Of a DNA stretch of 18,720 bases, positions 8,043 to 14,591 are shown piece by piece. Under the pieces are notes generated by a model that was not told the DNA's origin, made no database searches, and saw only the letters and a program-made list of their open reading frames with translations. Both the position numbers and the translations under genes were made by a program. The stretch covers positions 1-18,720 of the forward strand of contig CAAFWT010000179.1 in assembly GCA_900766785.1 (NCBI GenBank). The letters run 5' to 3'. Source of the stretch: an uncultured Paraprevotella sp. (GTDB lineage: Bacteria; Bacteroidota; Bacteroidia; Bacteroidales; Bacteroidaceae). Numbering within the stretch: the first letter of the stretch is position 1; every line of letters begins with the position of its first letter.

Positions 8043-8930
8043 CTAACAGACAAATCGTCGGAGCCAATCTATGGGCAGGTTTCTGCGCTTGGCATAGTCC
8101 TGCAGCTGGTCTTCTCCTACAGGTCCCACCGAGAAATGTCGGGTGGCAGGATGAGAGAGTATCAAGCCACTGGTGCTTGCATGAGGTTTCATGGCACCTG
8201 TCTCCGTGAGCTCAATACCCAGGGAATGCATATCCATCAACTCATCCAGCAGGAAATTGATGCTCTGGTCGGGCAATGAAGGATACCCCACTGCCGGCCT
8301 TTTGCCCTGGTATTGCTCTGCAAACAGTTGGTCTATGCTGAGGTCTTCATCAGGAGAAAAGCCCCACCATTCCCTACGAGTCTGCAGATGACCTAACTCT
8401 GCCGTTGCTTCTGCCAGGCGGTCGGCAAGAGTCTGAGCCAGTAAATGCTGATATTCATCTTGCGGAAAAGACTGTTCCAGCTCCTTATCTACGGTGGAAG
8501 CAAAGAGTCCTATTCTGTCTGCTATACCTTGACTGCGAGGACGCAGGAAATCGCTCAGGCAGAGACATGGCTGACCAGACTGTACGTTCTGCTGACGAAG
8601 CAGAGGTATGGCACGCTGCAGGGAAGGAAGATAGATGTCATCACCATCTCCGCAAGCCTCCAGGAGGCGTACGCGGAAATGCGTGTGTGCCTGTTGCCTG
8701 GTCCACTCCTGGAGCAACCTGCGAGCATCCTCCATCAGGCGGCATGCTTCACGTGCTCTGTCTTGTTCGGAGCTGGGCAATGAGGCCACCCATGCGGCTC
8801 TGCATCCTTCACAGTCATGCACTTTCGTTACTTCTGCAAAACGGAAAGGGAAACCCCATGCATGCAGGAAGTATCCCCATTGGATGTAGGGAACAGCTTG
8901 AGGCAGAGTGTAATGCTGAGTGAAAATCAT
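8043..8930 (-). CDS. Stand-alone cobalamin-dependent methionine synthase activation (AdoMet-binding) domain protein
   Basis: This 295-residue protein corresponds end to end to the C-terminal reactivation domain of methionine synthase MetH. That domain binds AdoMet and re-methylates cobalamin after it is oxidised. Matching blocks in order are YIQWGYFLHAWGF (15-27), LSDFLRP (125-131), IGLFAST (140-146), ADRLAEATAELGHLQTRRE (169-187) with WWGFSPDE following, the AdoMet-loop motif RPAVGYPSLPDQS (211-223), LTETGAMKPHASTSGLILSHP (241-261) and FSVGPVGEDQLQDYA (266-280). The catalytic MetH modules (homocysteine, folate and B12 domains) are not encoded here. The gene's ATG overlaps the stop of the upstream acyltransferase gene in ATGA, which fixes the start and implies coupled translation. 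The likely role is to reactivate a separately encoded MetH core. The canonical His of the PDH motif is replaced by Gln (PDQ). Confidence 0.9.
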   Translation of the reverse strand: MIFTQHYTLPQAVPYIQWGYFLHAWGFPFRFAEVTKVHDCEGCRAAWVASLPSSEQDRAREACRLMEDARRLLQEWTRQQAHTHFRVRLLEACGDGDDIYLPSLQRAIPLLRQQNVQSGQPCLCLSDFLRPRSQGIADRIGLFASTVDKELEQSFPQDEYQHLLAQTLADRLAEATAELGHLQTRREWWGFSPDEDLSIDQLFAEQYQGKRPAVGYPSLPDQSINFLLDELMDMHSLGIELTETGAMKPHASTSGLILSHPATRHFSVGPVGEDQLQDYAKRRNLPIDWLRRFVC

Positions 8931-9739
8931 TGGTCAGGATTTTCCACAAACCCCTGATACTCCTTAGGCAGAGCTTGCATGATGGTGGTATAACTTTCTG
9001 CCATCACCTGTTTGATGGCCTCGGGCCCTTGGCCTGGCTGTTGGATGGGTTTGTGAATCACCAGGCGAAGAGGATGCCACTGGAGGAAGTTAAATCCCTT
9101 CTGACGGGGCAATACGTCAAAAGTGCCATCGATGGTTACAGGTACCACAGGCAGTTGGAGTTCGTCGGCAAGTTGGAATGCTCCGCGACGGAAAATACCC
9201 ATATGACCCGTAAACGTGCGAGCCCCTTCGGGGAAGACCACCAGACTGATACCTCCTCGCAAGACACGGCGTGCATGGTCGTAAGTCCTCTGGATACTCT
9301 TGGGGCCACTCTTGTCCACGAAGATATGTCCGCCGCTCTCACATGCTTTCCCCACCAGCGGCATCTTGCGCAGTTGCTTCTTCATCATCCATCGGAAATG
9401 ACGGTTGAGGAATCCATATACGAGGAAGATATCATATGGCCCTTGATGATTGGCCACAAATACGTAGGACTGCTGGGAGTCAAGCTGCTCTCTGCCCTCC
9501 ACATGTACGGGAAGCAACATCACCTGGCACATGAGTCGTCCCCAGATATGAGCCGGCCAGTATCCCCAGAAGGTGGCACGTCCTATGGTGCACCCTATGA
9601 TGGTGACGAGACAGGTGAGGATGGTGGCTATGAACAGCACGGGAAGTGCTACAAACAATTGATACAAGCGATATAGAAAACACATAACCATGAGTTTTGT
9701 AACAGAGGAGAGAGTACACAGATAGTGAGAGAAAGCCAT
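8927..9739 (-). CDS. plsC: 1-acyl-sn-glycerol-3-phosphate acyltransferase (PlsC family)
   Basis: This 270-residue membrane-bound enzyme should add the second acyl chain to lysophosphatidic acid, giving phosphatidic acid for phospholipid synthesis. An N-terminal hydrophobic region (about 15-50, two helices) anchors it. The catalytic HX4D motif is H98-D103 in NHQGPYD, and the substrate-binding motif FPEGART is at 169-175. IFRRGAFQLA (182-191) and VPVTIDG (199-205) are further conserved blocks. The start ATG overlaps the stop of the upstream lipoprotein gene as TAATG, and the stop overlaps the next start as ATGA. All three genes should therefore form one translationally coupled operon. An internal ATG at codon 17 is possible but would lose that coupling. 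Acyl donor preference is not visible, and related acyltransferases acting on other lipids cannot be excluded. Confidence 0.88.
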   Translation of the reverse strand: MAFSHYLCTLSSVTKLMVMCFLYRLYQLFVALPVLFIATILTCLVTIIGCTIGRATFWGYWPAHIWGRLMCQVMLLPVHVEGREQLDSQQSYVFVANHQGPYDIFLVYGFLNRHFRWMMKKQLRKMPLVGKACESGGHIFVDKSGPKSIQRTYDHARRVLRGGISLVVFPEGARTFTGHMGIFRRGAFQLADELQLPVVPVTIDGTFDVLPRQKGFNFLQWHPLRLVIHKPIQQPGQGPEAIKQVMAESYTTIMQALPKEYQGFVENPDQ

Positions 9740-10437
9740 TAGTTGTCATTCAGCTTTTCCATATTGCTTTCGGCAGCCTTGATGTACTGACGCACATAGG
9801 GATGATTGAGGAAATATGGTGGAGCCTGAGAAATGATGGCATCAATCTTGGGATTGAGGATAGGATAAGCAAACGAGCTGGTCATAATCATGAACATACC
9901 AGGACCGAGCACGTTGTTATAGTTGGTGGAGATAAAACGTGATACCAGTCGGTCATTCTCGTCGGCCAACCGATGTGCCTTTTCAGCCAATTCGGCGTTT
10001 ATCTGGTCCAGGCTTACTCCGTTCATGATCATCTGCGATTCCAGATGTGGCAGTTCGGCCAATTGCGCATCTATCTGAGTCTTGCGCTGGATGAATTTGC
10101 AGAGACTGTCGTTGAGAGGAGTTCCTGTGGCAGTCTGAGAGGTCTCTCCTATATTGATGGACACCTCTCCCCCTTCGAGGACAACAGGCATTACGCTGGT
10201 GTTTTCCACAAACACGTTTGCCATCATGACCGAATCCATGAGACCATTGAAACGAAACTTTCCATGAATGACACGGGAAGAATCAATAGCACGCATATCA
10301 TCTCCAGCATAAACCTTCAAGTAGAGAGTCTGTCCTTCGAGCCCCTCCACATTGGAAGTTCCACTGACCATATATTGATCTGCGCAGGAGATGAGCAGAG
10401 CAAAAGATGCGAGAATGGACAACTTAGGAATCCTCAT
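9739..10437 (-). CDS. DUF4369-domain lipoprotein
   Basis: This 232-residue envelope lipoprotein has the signal peptide MRIPKLSILASFALLISC, with the lipobox LISC and acylated cysteine C18. The mature part begins with a beta-rich domain of the DUF4369 type (about 25-100: GTSNVEGLEGQTLYLKVYAG, then DSSRVIHGKFRFNG). That domain usually precedes a thioredoxin-like domain in Bacteroidetes proteins. Here it is followed only by a charged, helical C-terminal half (about 110-232) and no CXXC is present, so no thiol-disulfide activity is expected. The residues after the lipobox (ADQ) carry a negative charge, which in Bacteroidetes can accompany surface export, but this is uncertain. It is first in the operon with plsC and the MetH-activation gene. 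Its function is unknown. Confidence 0.85.
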   Translation of the reverse strand: MRIPKLSILASFALLISCADQYMVSGTSNVEGLEGQTLYLKVYAGDDMRAIDSSRVIHGKFRFNGLMDSVMMANVFVENTSVMPVVLEGGEVSINIGETSQTATGTPLNDSLCKFIQRKTQIDAQLAELPHLESQMIMNGVSLDQINAELAEKAHRLADENDRLVSRFISTNYNNVLGPGMFMIMTSSFAYPILNPKIDAIISQAPPYFLNHPYVRQYIKAAESNMEKLNDN

Positions 10438-10539
10438 ATATCCTTAGAAACAATATTAATCTTGTTTTTTATCTCAGCAGCTTCAGGAAAGAGACACATT
10501 TCCTGTATGTATCATGCCTCATCACTGACTACCTAACCA

Positions 10540-10547
10540 CAAAGATA
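10540..10547 (-). promoter_or_regulatory. Putative -7 promoter box of the lipoprotein-plsC-MetH-activation operon
   Basis: Read on the - strand this is TATCTTTG, matching TAnnTTTG. It lies about 100 bp before the ATG at 10437 and would give an unusually long leader for the operon. The 156 bp gap around it is AT-rich. No clear -33 box or terminator for the preceding gene is visible. Confidence 0.4.
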
Positions 10548-10593
10548 TTGAGATTCCTTTGTCTATAGAAATAAATTAAAACTTATTAAGATT

Positions 10594-10959
10594 TTATTCC
10601 TTGGACAACTCCTGAGGAATGCGCCATGAGGTGTACAACTCCAGAATGCAACCTATGATAAGGGCCACCACCCACTCATTTCTCTGGGCAAAACCATAGT
10701 TCATGTCCTGCATGCTCATGAGGATGGCTGTAATGAGGAAACATGCTGCTGCCAGCAACTGCTGCCTCCTGAGTCGGATGATGATGATATTACGCCCCAG
10801 ATATTCGGTACGCAGTCGCATGATGGAAAAGAATCCCACCCCTATACCATATATATATAATGAAACCATGGGGGCAAACATGTGCATGGCTGCACCTGCC
10901 AGCATGAGTATGGCACCTGTGCGGAACAGGAAATTCTGCCAGCTATTCAACTCCTTCAT
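10594..10959 (-). CDS. Small four-helix membrane protein of unknown function
   Basis: I do not recognise this 121-residue protein beyond its topology. Hydrophobic segments at about 11-30, 32-47, 67-83 and 95-109 suggest four membrane helices. A basic loop lies between helices 2 and 3 (RLRTEYLGRN and RLRRQQ), which favours that loop on the cytoplasmic side. No signal peptide or catalytic motif is seen. The start ATG overlaps the stop of the FtsB/DivIC-like gene in ATGA, so the two are co-translated. This ties it to that envelope/division gene by location only. It may be a helper of division or an unrelated conserved membrane protein. Confidence 0.75.
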   Translation of the reverse strand: MKELNSWQNFLFRTGAILMLAGAAMHMFAPMVSLYIYGIGVGFFSIMRLRTEYLGRNIIIIRLRRQQLLAAACFLITAILMSMQDMNYGFAQRNEWVVALIIGCILELYTSWRIPQELSKE

Positions 10960-11309
10960 GGGGCCACACTGTCTTGGGTAAGCGTATCGGTATCGTCGGT
11001 GTCTTCTGGATGGACTTCCCGTATGACAAACACGTCTTCGTCGGCACGCTTCATGAAATACTTCTCACGTGCCAGCTGCTCCAGCTTTCCCGGTTCCTTG
11101 TCCAGACTTTCTATCATGCGGCTGGCAGCCTCGAAGCGTGATTCATAATCGGATATCTCACGGCGAAGTTCGGCTATGGTTTGCCATCTCTGGCTCCTGT
11201 TGAGAATACTATTTTCATCCACGAAACCGATGATAAGAACGGCAAAGCCTATAATGACCAAATATTTAAACCTACAGAGGAAATTCCATACAGAGTGTAA
11301 ACTGCTCAT
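10956..11309 (-). CDS. FtsB/DivIC-family cell division protein
   Basis: This bitopic membrane protein of 117 residues resembles the septum formation initiator family (FtsB/DivIC), which links to FtsL and FtsQ in the divisome. It has a short N-terminus, one membrane helix (about 16-30), a coiled-coil stretch (about 41-70) and the family's conserved LAREKYFMKRADEDVFVI segment (about 81-98), then an acidic tail. The frame can be extended five codons to a TTG at 11324. I chose the ATG at 11309 because it is the standard start codon and because a -7 box at 11332-11339 would leave almost no leader before the TTG. The gene diverges from dnaX with about 100 bp between them. Whether it is the FtsB or DivIC equivalent cannot be decided here. 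Confidence 0.85.
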   Translation of the reverse strand: MSSLHSVWNFLCRFKYLVIIGFAVLIIGFVDENSILNRSQRWQTIAELRREISDYESRFEAASRMIESLDKEPGKLEQLAREKYFMKRADEDVFVIREVHPEDTDDTDTLTQDSVAP

Positions 11310-11331
11310 ACGATATTGTTTCAATTTCTGG

Positions 11332-11339
11332 CAAAGTTA
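11332..11339 (-). promoter_or_regulatory. Putative -7 promoter box of the FtsB/DivIC-like gene
   Basis: Read on the - strand this is TAACTTTG, a match to TAnnTTTG. Transcription would begin only a few bases before 11324, leaving roughly 20 bases of leader before the ATG at 11309. This supports the shorter start of the gene. Confidence 0.45.
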
Positions 11340-11382
11340 AGAAAAAAGTAGGATGACTAATCATGGAGAGGCATTTTTTTAA

Positions 11383-11390
11383 TAAATTTG
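11383..11390 (+). promoter_or_regulatory. Putative -7 promoter box of dnaX
   Basis: TAAATTTG matches TAnnTTTG and follows a run of seven T. It lies 19 bp before the dnaX ATG at 11410, predicting a very short leader. It is divergent from the FtsB/DivIC-like promoter in the same 100 bp gap. No standard -33 box is visible. Confidence 0.4.
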
Positions 11391-11409
11391 CAGAAACAAG
11401 GAAAAGGAA

Positions 11410-13203
11410 ATGGAAGAATATATTGTGTCTGCCCGAAAATACAGACCACTCACTTTCAACTCTGTGGTGGGACAGCAATCCCTTACCACTACTCTAAAGA
11501 ATGCTATTTCCACAGGTAAACTTGCCCACGCATATCTCTTCTGTGGACCGCGAGGTGTGGGTAAGACCACATGTGCACGCATCTTTGCCAAGTCTATCAA
11601 CTGCACTTCTCCGCTGCCCAACGGAGATGCCTGTGGCGAATGCGAGAGCTGCAAGGCCTTTGACCAGCAGAGGTCGCTCTGCATACAGGAACTGGATGCG
11701 GCAAGCAACAACACCGTGGATGAGATACGCGAACTGTGCAAGCAGGTTCTCATTCCACCACAGGGAGGCAAGTACAAAGTCTTCATCATCGACGAGGTAC
11801 ACATGCTCACGGCCTCTGCCTTCAATGCATTCCTAAAGACTTTGGAAGAACCGCCCTCGTACGTCATCTTCATCCTGGCCACCACCGAGAAGCATCGTAT
11901 CCTTCCCACCATTCTGAGCCGCTGTCAGGTATATGATTTCCAGAGAATCACCAATCAGGACATCATTGAGCATCTGCAGAATGTGGCACAGAAGGAAGGC
12001 TGTGAGACCGACCCTGAAGCTCTGAGCCTCATAGCAGAGAAAGCCGATGGTGGCATGCGTGATGCCTTGTCCATCTTTGACCAGATGGTTAGTTTCACCG
12101 AGGGAAAACTCACCTATGAGAATGTAAGCAAGAACCTCAATGTGCTCAACATAGAGTATTACTTCCAGTTCGTACAGCACCTGGTGGCCTGCGAGATACC
12201 ACCCGCTCTGCTCTTGCTCAACGAAGTGCTGCAGAAGGGATACGAGGGTGGCAATTTCATATCTGGTCTGACCACACATCTGCGCAACCTGCTTGTTGCT
12301 CGAGACGCTTCCACGCTGTCGCTTCTGGAGATGAGCGAACAGGTAAAAGCTAAATACAAGCAGCAGGCAGAAATATGTAAGCCGCGTTTCCTGTACAGAG
12401 CCATCAAGCTGTGTAACGACTGCGCCCTGGCCTACAAGACCAGCAACAACAAACGTCTGCAACTGGAAATCTGTCTCATACAGGTGGCACAACTGAACGA
12501 AGAAGACAGTCCCGAGGCGGGGCGTTGCCCTGCCAAGATACTAAAACCCATATTCAAAGCGCTTATGGCCCAGGGCCAAGGCGCTCCCATGCCTACAGGA
12601 TCTAAGACCGCAGCACCGCATACTTCCGATAAGACCGCCACGCATTCCCAACCGAACATTGCGGCCGGGACGACCCCTTCGCTGAATGCTTCCACTCAAA
12701 GCATCATAGACAGATTCAATGCCTCATCAGAAAGGGTATCTCGTACTTCGAAAACGGAATTAAGACGTGTGACATTCCGCTCTTCGGGAAGCAAGAATAC
12801 CGTTCAAAAGTCAGAGACGCCTGTGGCCGAAATCCAGGAGCACGAACCTCTGGATCTGGAAAGGTTACTCATAGGATGGCAGAAATATGTCTCACAGATG
12901 CCAGACAACACGGTGGCCATGAAGCAGCGTATGCAGTCCATGCAACCCAAGATTGTGGACCAGGACACCTTCTCCATCACAGTGGGCAATCCACAGGTAC
13001 GCGACGAACTGGAGTTGATGCGAGCATCCATCGAAACTTTCATCCGACAGGAAACCAAGAATTCCCAAGCCAGGATGGCCTTGCATCTGGCCAAAATAGA
13101 AGAGAAGTCCACGTACAACAAGAGGACACACCTGCAGAACATGATGCAGAGAAACAGTTATATCAATCAGCTCGTCAACGAACTCCATCTGGAACTGCAA
13201 TAA
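11410..13203 (+). CDS. dnaX: DNA polymerase III subunits gamma/tau
   Basis: This is the ATPase of the clamp loader that places the sliding clamp on primed DNA and organises the replisome. The 597-residue protein has the N-terminal AAA+ module with Walker A GPRGVGKT (46-53), a zinc-binding set C65, C75, C78 and C81, Walker B VFIIDEVH (124-131) and the sensor/arginine-finger segment LSRCQVYDF (169-177). Domain III follows to about residue 370. Then comes a low-complexity linker rich in Ala, Thr, Ser and Pro (about 393-435). The C-terminal part (about 475-597) would be the tau-specific region. It is shorter than E. coli tau (643 residues). I see no run of six or more A that would suggest programmed frameshifting to make a separate gamma. 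Three further genes follow at 39-64 bp spacing. Confidence 0.95.
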   Translation: MEEYIVSARKYRPLTFNSVVGQQSLTTTLKNAISTGKLAHAYLFCGPRGVGKTTCARIFAKSINCTSPLPNGDACGECESCKAFDQQRSLCIQELDAASNNTVDEIRELCKQVLIPPQGGKYKVFIIDEVHMLTASAFNAFLKTLEEPPSYVIFILATTEKHRILPTILSRCQVYDFQRITNQDIIEHLQNVAQKEGCETDPEALSLIAEKADGGMRDALSIFDQMVSFTEGKLTYENVSKNLNVLNIEYYFQFVQHLVACEIPPALLLLNEVLQKGYEGGNFISGLTTHLRNLLVARDASTLSLLEMSEQVKAKYKQQAEICKPRFLYRAIKLCNDCALAYKTSNNKRLQLEICLIQVAQLNEEDSPEAGRCPAKILKPIFKALMAQGQGAPMPTGSKTAAPHTSDKTATHSQPNIAAGTTPSLNASTQSIIDRFNASSERVSRTSKTELRRVTFRSSGSKNTVQKSETPVAEIQEHEPLDLERLLIGWQKYVSQMPDNTVAMKQRMQSMQPKIVDQDTFSITVGNPQVRDELELMRASIETFIRQETKNSQARMALHLAKIEEKSTYNKRTHLQNMMQRNSYINQLVNELHLELQ

Positions 13204-13267
13204 GGCAAGCCTGCAGCACAGGCAAGCCACGACGGATACCCTGAGATTTATCGGCAACAGCATATAG

Positions 13268-13801
13268 ATGAATACCAAAGACCGCCTACCCATTTGCATC
13301 CAGCACTTCCCCTCGCCATGCGGAGATATGATACTGGCTTCCACAGAGGACAGACTATGCCTGTGTGACTGGAGCGGAATGCCTTGTGCCGAGCGGAACA
13401 AGCAAAGGCTGGGGAGATACCTGAATGCAGAGTTTATCTCAGAGACAGCTCCCGTCCTGGAGGAGACGAAGAGGCAGCTCAAAGAATACTTTGACGGGCA
13501 ACGACACACCTTCAGCATTCCCTTACATCTCGTAGGAACTCCTTTCCAGAAGCAGGTGTGGAGGGCCTTGCTCGGCATACCCTATGCGGAGACCAGGAGC
13601 TACAAGGATATAGCACAGGAGGTGGGCAAGAGTGAAGGCATCAGAGCAGTGGCACAAGCCATAGGCGCCAATGGCATCTGCATCCTCATACCCTGTCATC
13701 GCGTCATAGGCAGCAACCGCTCTCTGACAGGTTTCTCCGGAGGCATAGAGAAGAAAAGGCTGCTGCTGGAGCTGGAAACCTCCCCATCCCTATCTCTCTG
13801 A
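13268..13801 (+). CDS. ogt: Methylated-DNA-protein-cysteine methyltransferase
   Basis: This suicide DNA-repair protein removes methyl groups from O6-methylguanine onto its own cysteine. At 177 residues it has the usual length of the Ogt type. The acceptor is C143 in PCHRVIG (142-148). The winged-helix DNA-binding part starts at TPFQKQVWRALLGIPYAET (91-109). R126 corresponds to the arginine finger and N135 to the hinge asparagine. Two positions in the helix-to-active-site segment are unusual: VAQA where most members have VGxA, and N135-G where most have N-P. All catalytic residues are kept, so activity is likely. No Ada-type regulatory domain is fused. It lies 64 bp after dnaX, probably on the same transcript. 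A small stem (13209-13213 with 13219-13223) between them is too weak to call a terminator. Confidence 0.92.
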   Translation: MNTKDRLPICIQHFPSPCGDMILASTEDRLCLCDWSGMPCAERNKQRLGRYLNAEFISETAPVLEETKRQLKEYFDGQRHTFSIPLHLVGTPFQKQVWRALLGIPYAETRSYKDIAQEVGKSEGIRAVAQAIGANGICILIPCHRVIGSNRSLTGFSGGIEKKRLLLELETSPSLSL

Positions 13802-13841
13802 GGATTAGAAGAATAACATACAATATTTATATTATTTATTT

Positions 13842-14552
13842 ATGAAGACATTCATCCTTCCCATCGCCATGCTGGCTCTACTCGCAGCATGTGACAGCAA
13901 AGACAATGGCGAAAGCCAAACAGCTATGGCACAGAACGAGAATCCATTGGAGCTGGACCTAAGCAAATTCAGCTGGACCAGGGAACCAGAGAGTTGCGTC
14001 ATCAAAGGTGATACCATAGAGGTGGTCACCAAGCCGAAGACCGACCTCTGGCAGCGCACCTACTATCATTTCCGCAACGACAATGCTCCCGTATTCCAGA
14101 TGGAGACCGAAGAGAAGTTTTTCAGCTTCGTAGTGAAGACTGACTTTGCGGACAGCCATCAGCGGTTTGACCAATGCGGCATCGTGCTCTATCTGGACAG
14201 CGACAACTGGCTGAAGGGGAGCATAGAGTATGAAAATGAGGAGTATCAGCACCTGGGAAGCGTGGTAACCAACAACGGTTATTCCGACTGGGCCACTACT
14301 GCCATTCCTGCACAAGTAAAGACCATGTGGTATAGGCTTTCGCGCCGCGAAGATGATTATTGCATAGAGTGCTCCACCGATGGAGAACACTTCACCCAGA
14401 TGCGTGTATGCCACCTGCATCAGGGGGCAGGGAAGGTACGCTTCGGCATCTATGCCTGTTCGCCGGAGGAATCCTCGTTCAAGGCTGTTTTCACACAGAT
14501 GAAGCTGACGGAGTGTGCATGGAAAGCCCACGACGGACAGCAGCCCGACTGA
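13842..14552 (+). CDS. DUF1349-domain lipoprotein
   Basis: This 236-residue protein has a lipoprotein signal MKTFILPIAMLALLAAC with the lipobox LAAC, so C17 should be acylated. The remainder is one concanavalin-A-like beta-sandwich of the DUF1349 family (about 38-225), a fold often found in proteins that bind or process carbohydrates. Typical family segments are QCGIVLYLDSDNWLKGSIEY (157-176 roughly by position in the protein's middle) and the late strand VRFGIYACSPE. No catalytic residues can be named and the family has no settled reaction. It begins 40 bp after the methyltransferase gene and ends 39 bp before a TonB-dependent receptor gene, so it may share a transcript or function with that receptor. 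The ATG at 13842 gives a complete signal peptide. Confidence 0.85.
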   Translation: MKTFILPIAMLALLAACDSKDNGESQTAMAQNENPLELDLSKFSWTREPESCVIKGDTIEVVTKPKTDLWQRTYYHFRNDNAPVFQMETEEKFFSFVVKTDFADSHQRFDQCGIVLYLDSDNWLKGSIEYENEEYQHLGSVVTNNGYSDWATTAIPAQVKTMWYRLSRREDDYCIECSTDGEHFTQMRVCHLHQGAGKVRFGIYACSPEESSFKAVFTQMKLTECAWKAHDGQQPD

Positions 14553-14591
14553 TAAGGGTCATATACAAATCCAGAAGTCATCAGAGAGAAG

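Noticed and set aside
8930..9676. A 248-codon + strand open frame opposite plsC
   Set aside because: The - strand frame holds the NHQGPYD and FPEGART motifs and overlaps its neighbours by start/stop coupling; the + strand frame has neither motif nor family resemblance.
11310..11324. Five-codon N-terminal extension of the FtsB/DivIC-like protein from a TTG
   Set aside because: TTG is a rare start and the candidate -7 box would leave almost no leader; the ATG at 11309 fits better.
11410..13203. Programmed frameshift in dnaX producing a shorter gamma subunit
   Set aside because: I found no A-rich slippery run such as AAAAAAG in the coding sequence, so there is no evidence for it here.
13209..13223. 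Small stem between dnaX and the methyltransferase gene as a terminator
   Set aside because: Only 5 bp pair and no T run follows, so it is unlikely to stop transcription.
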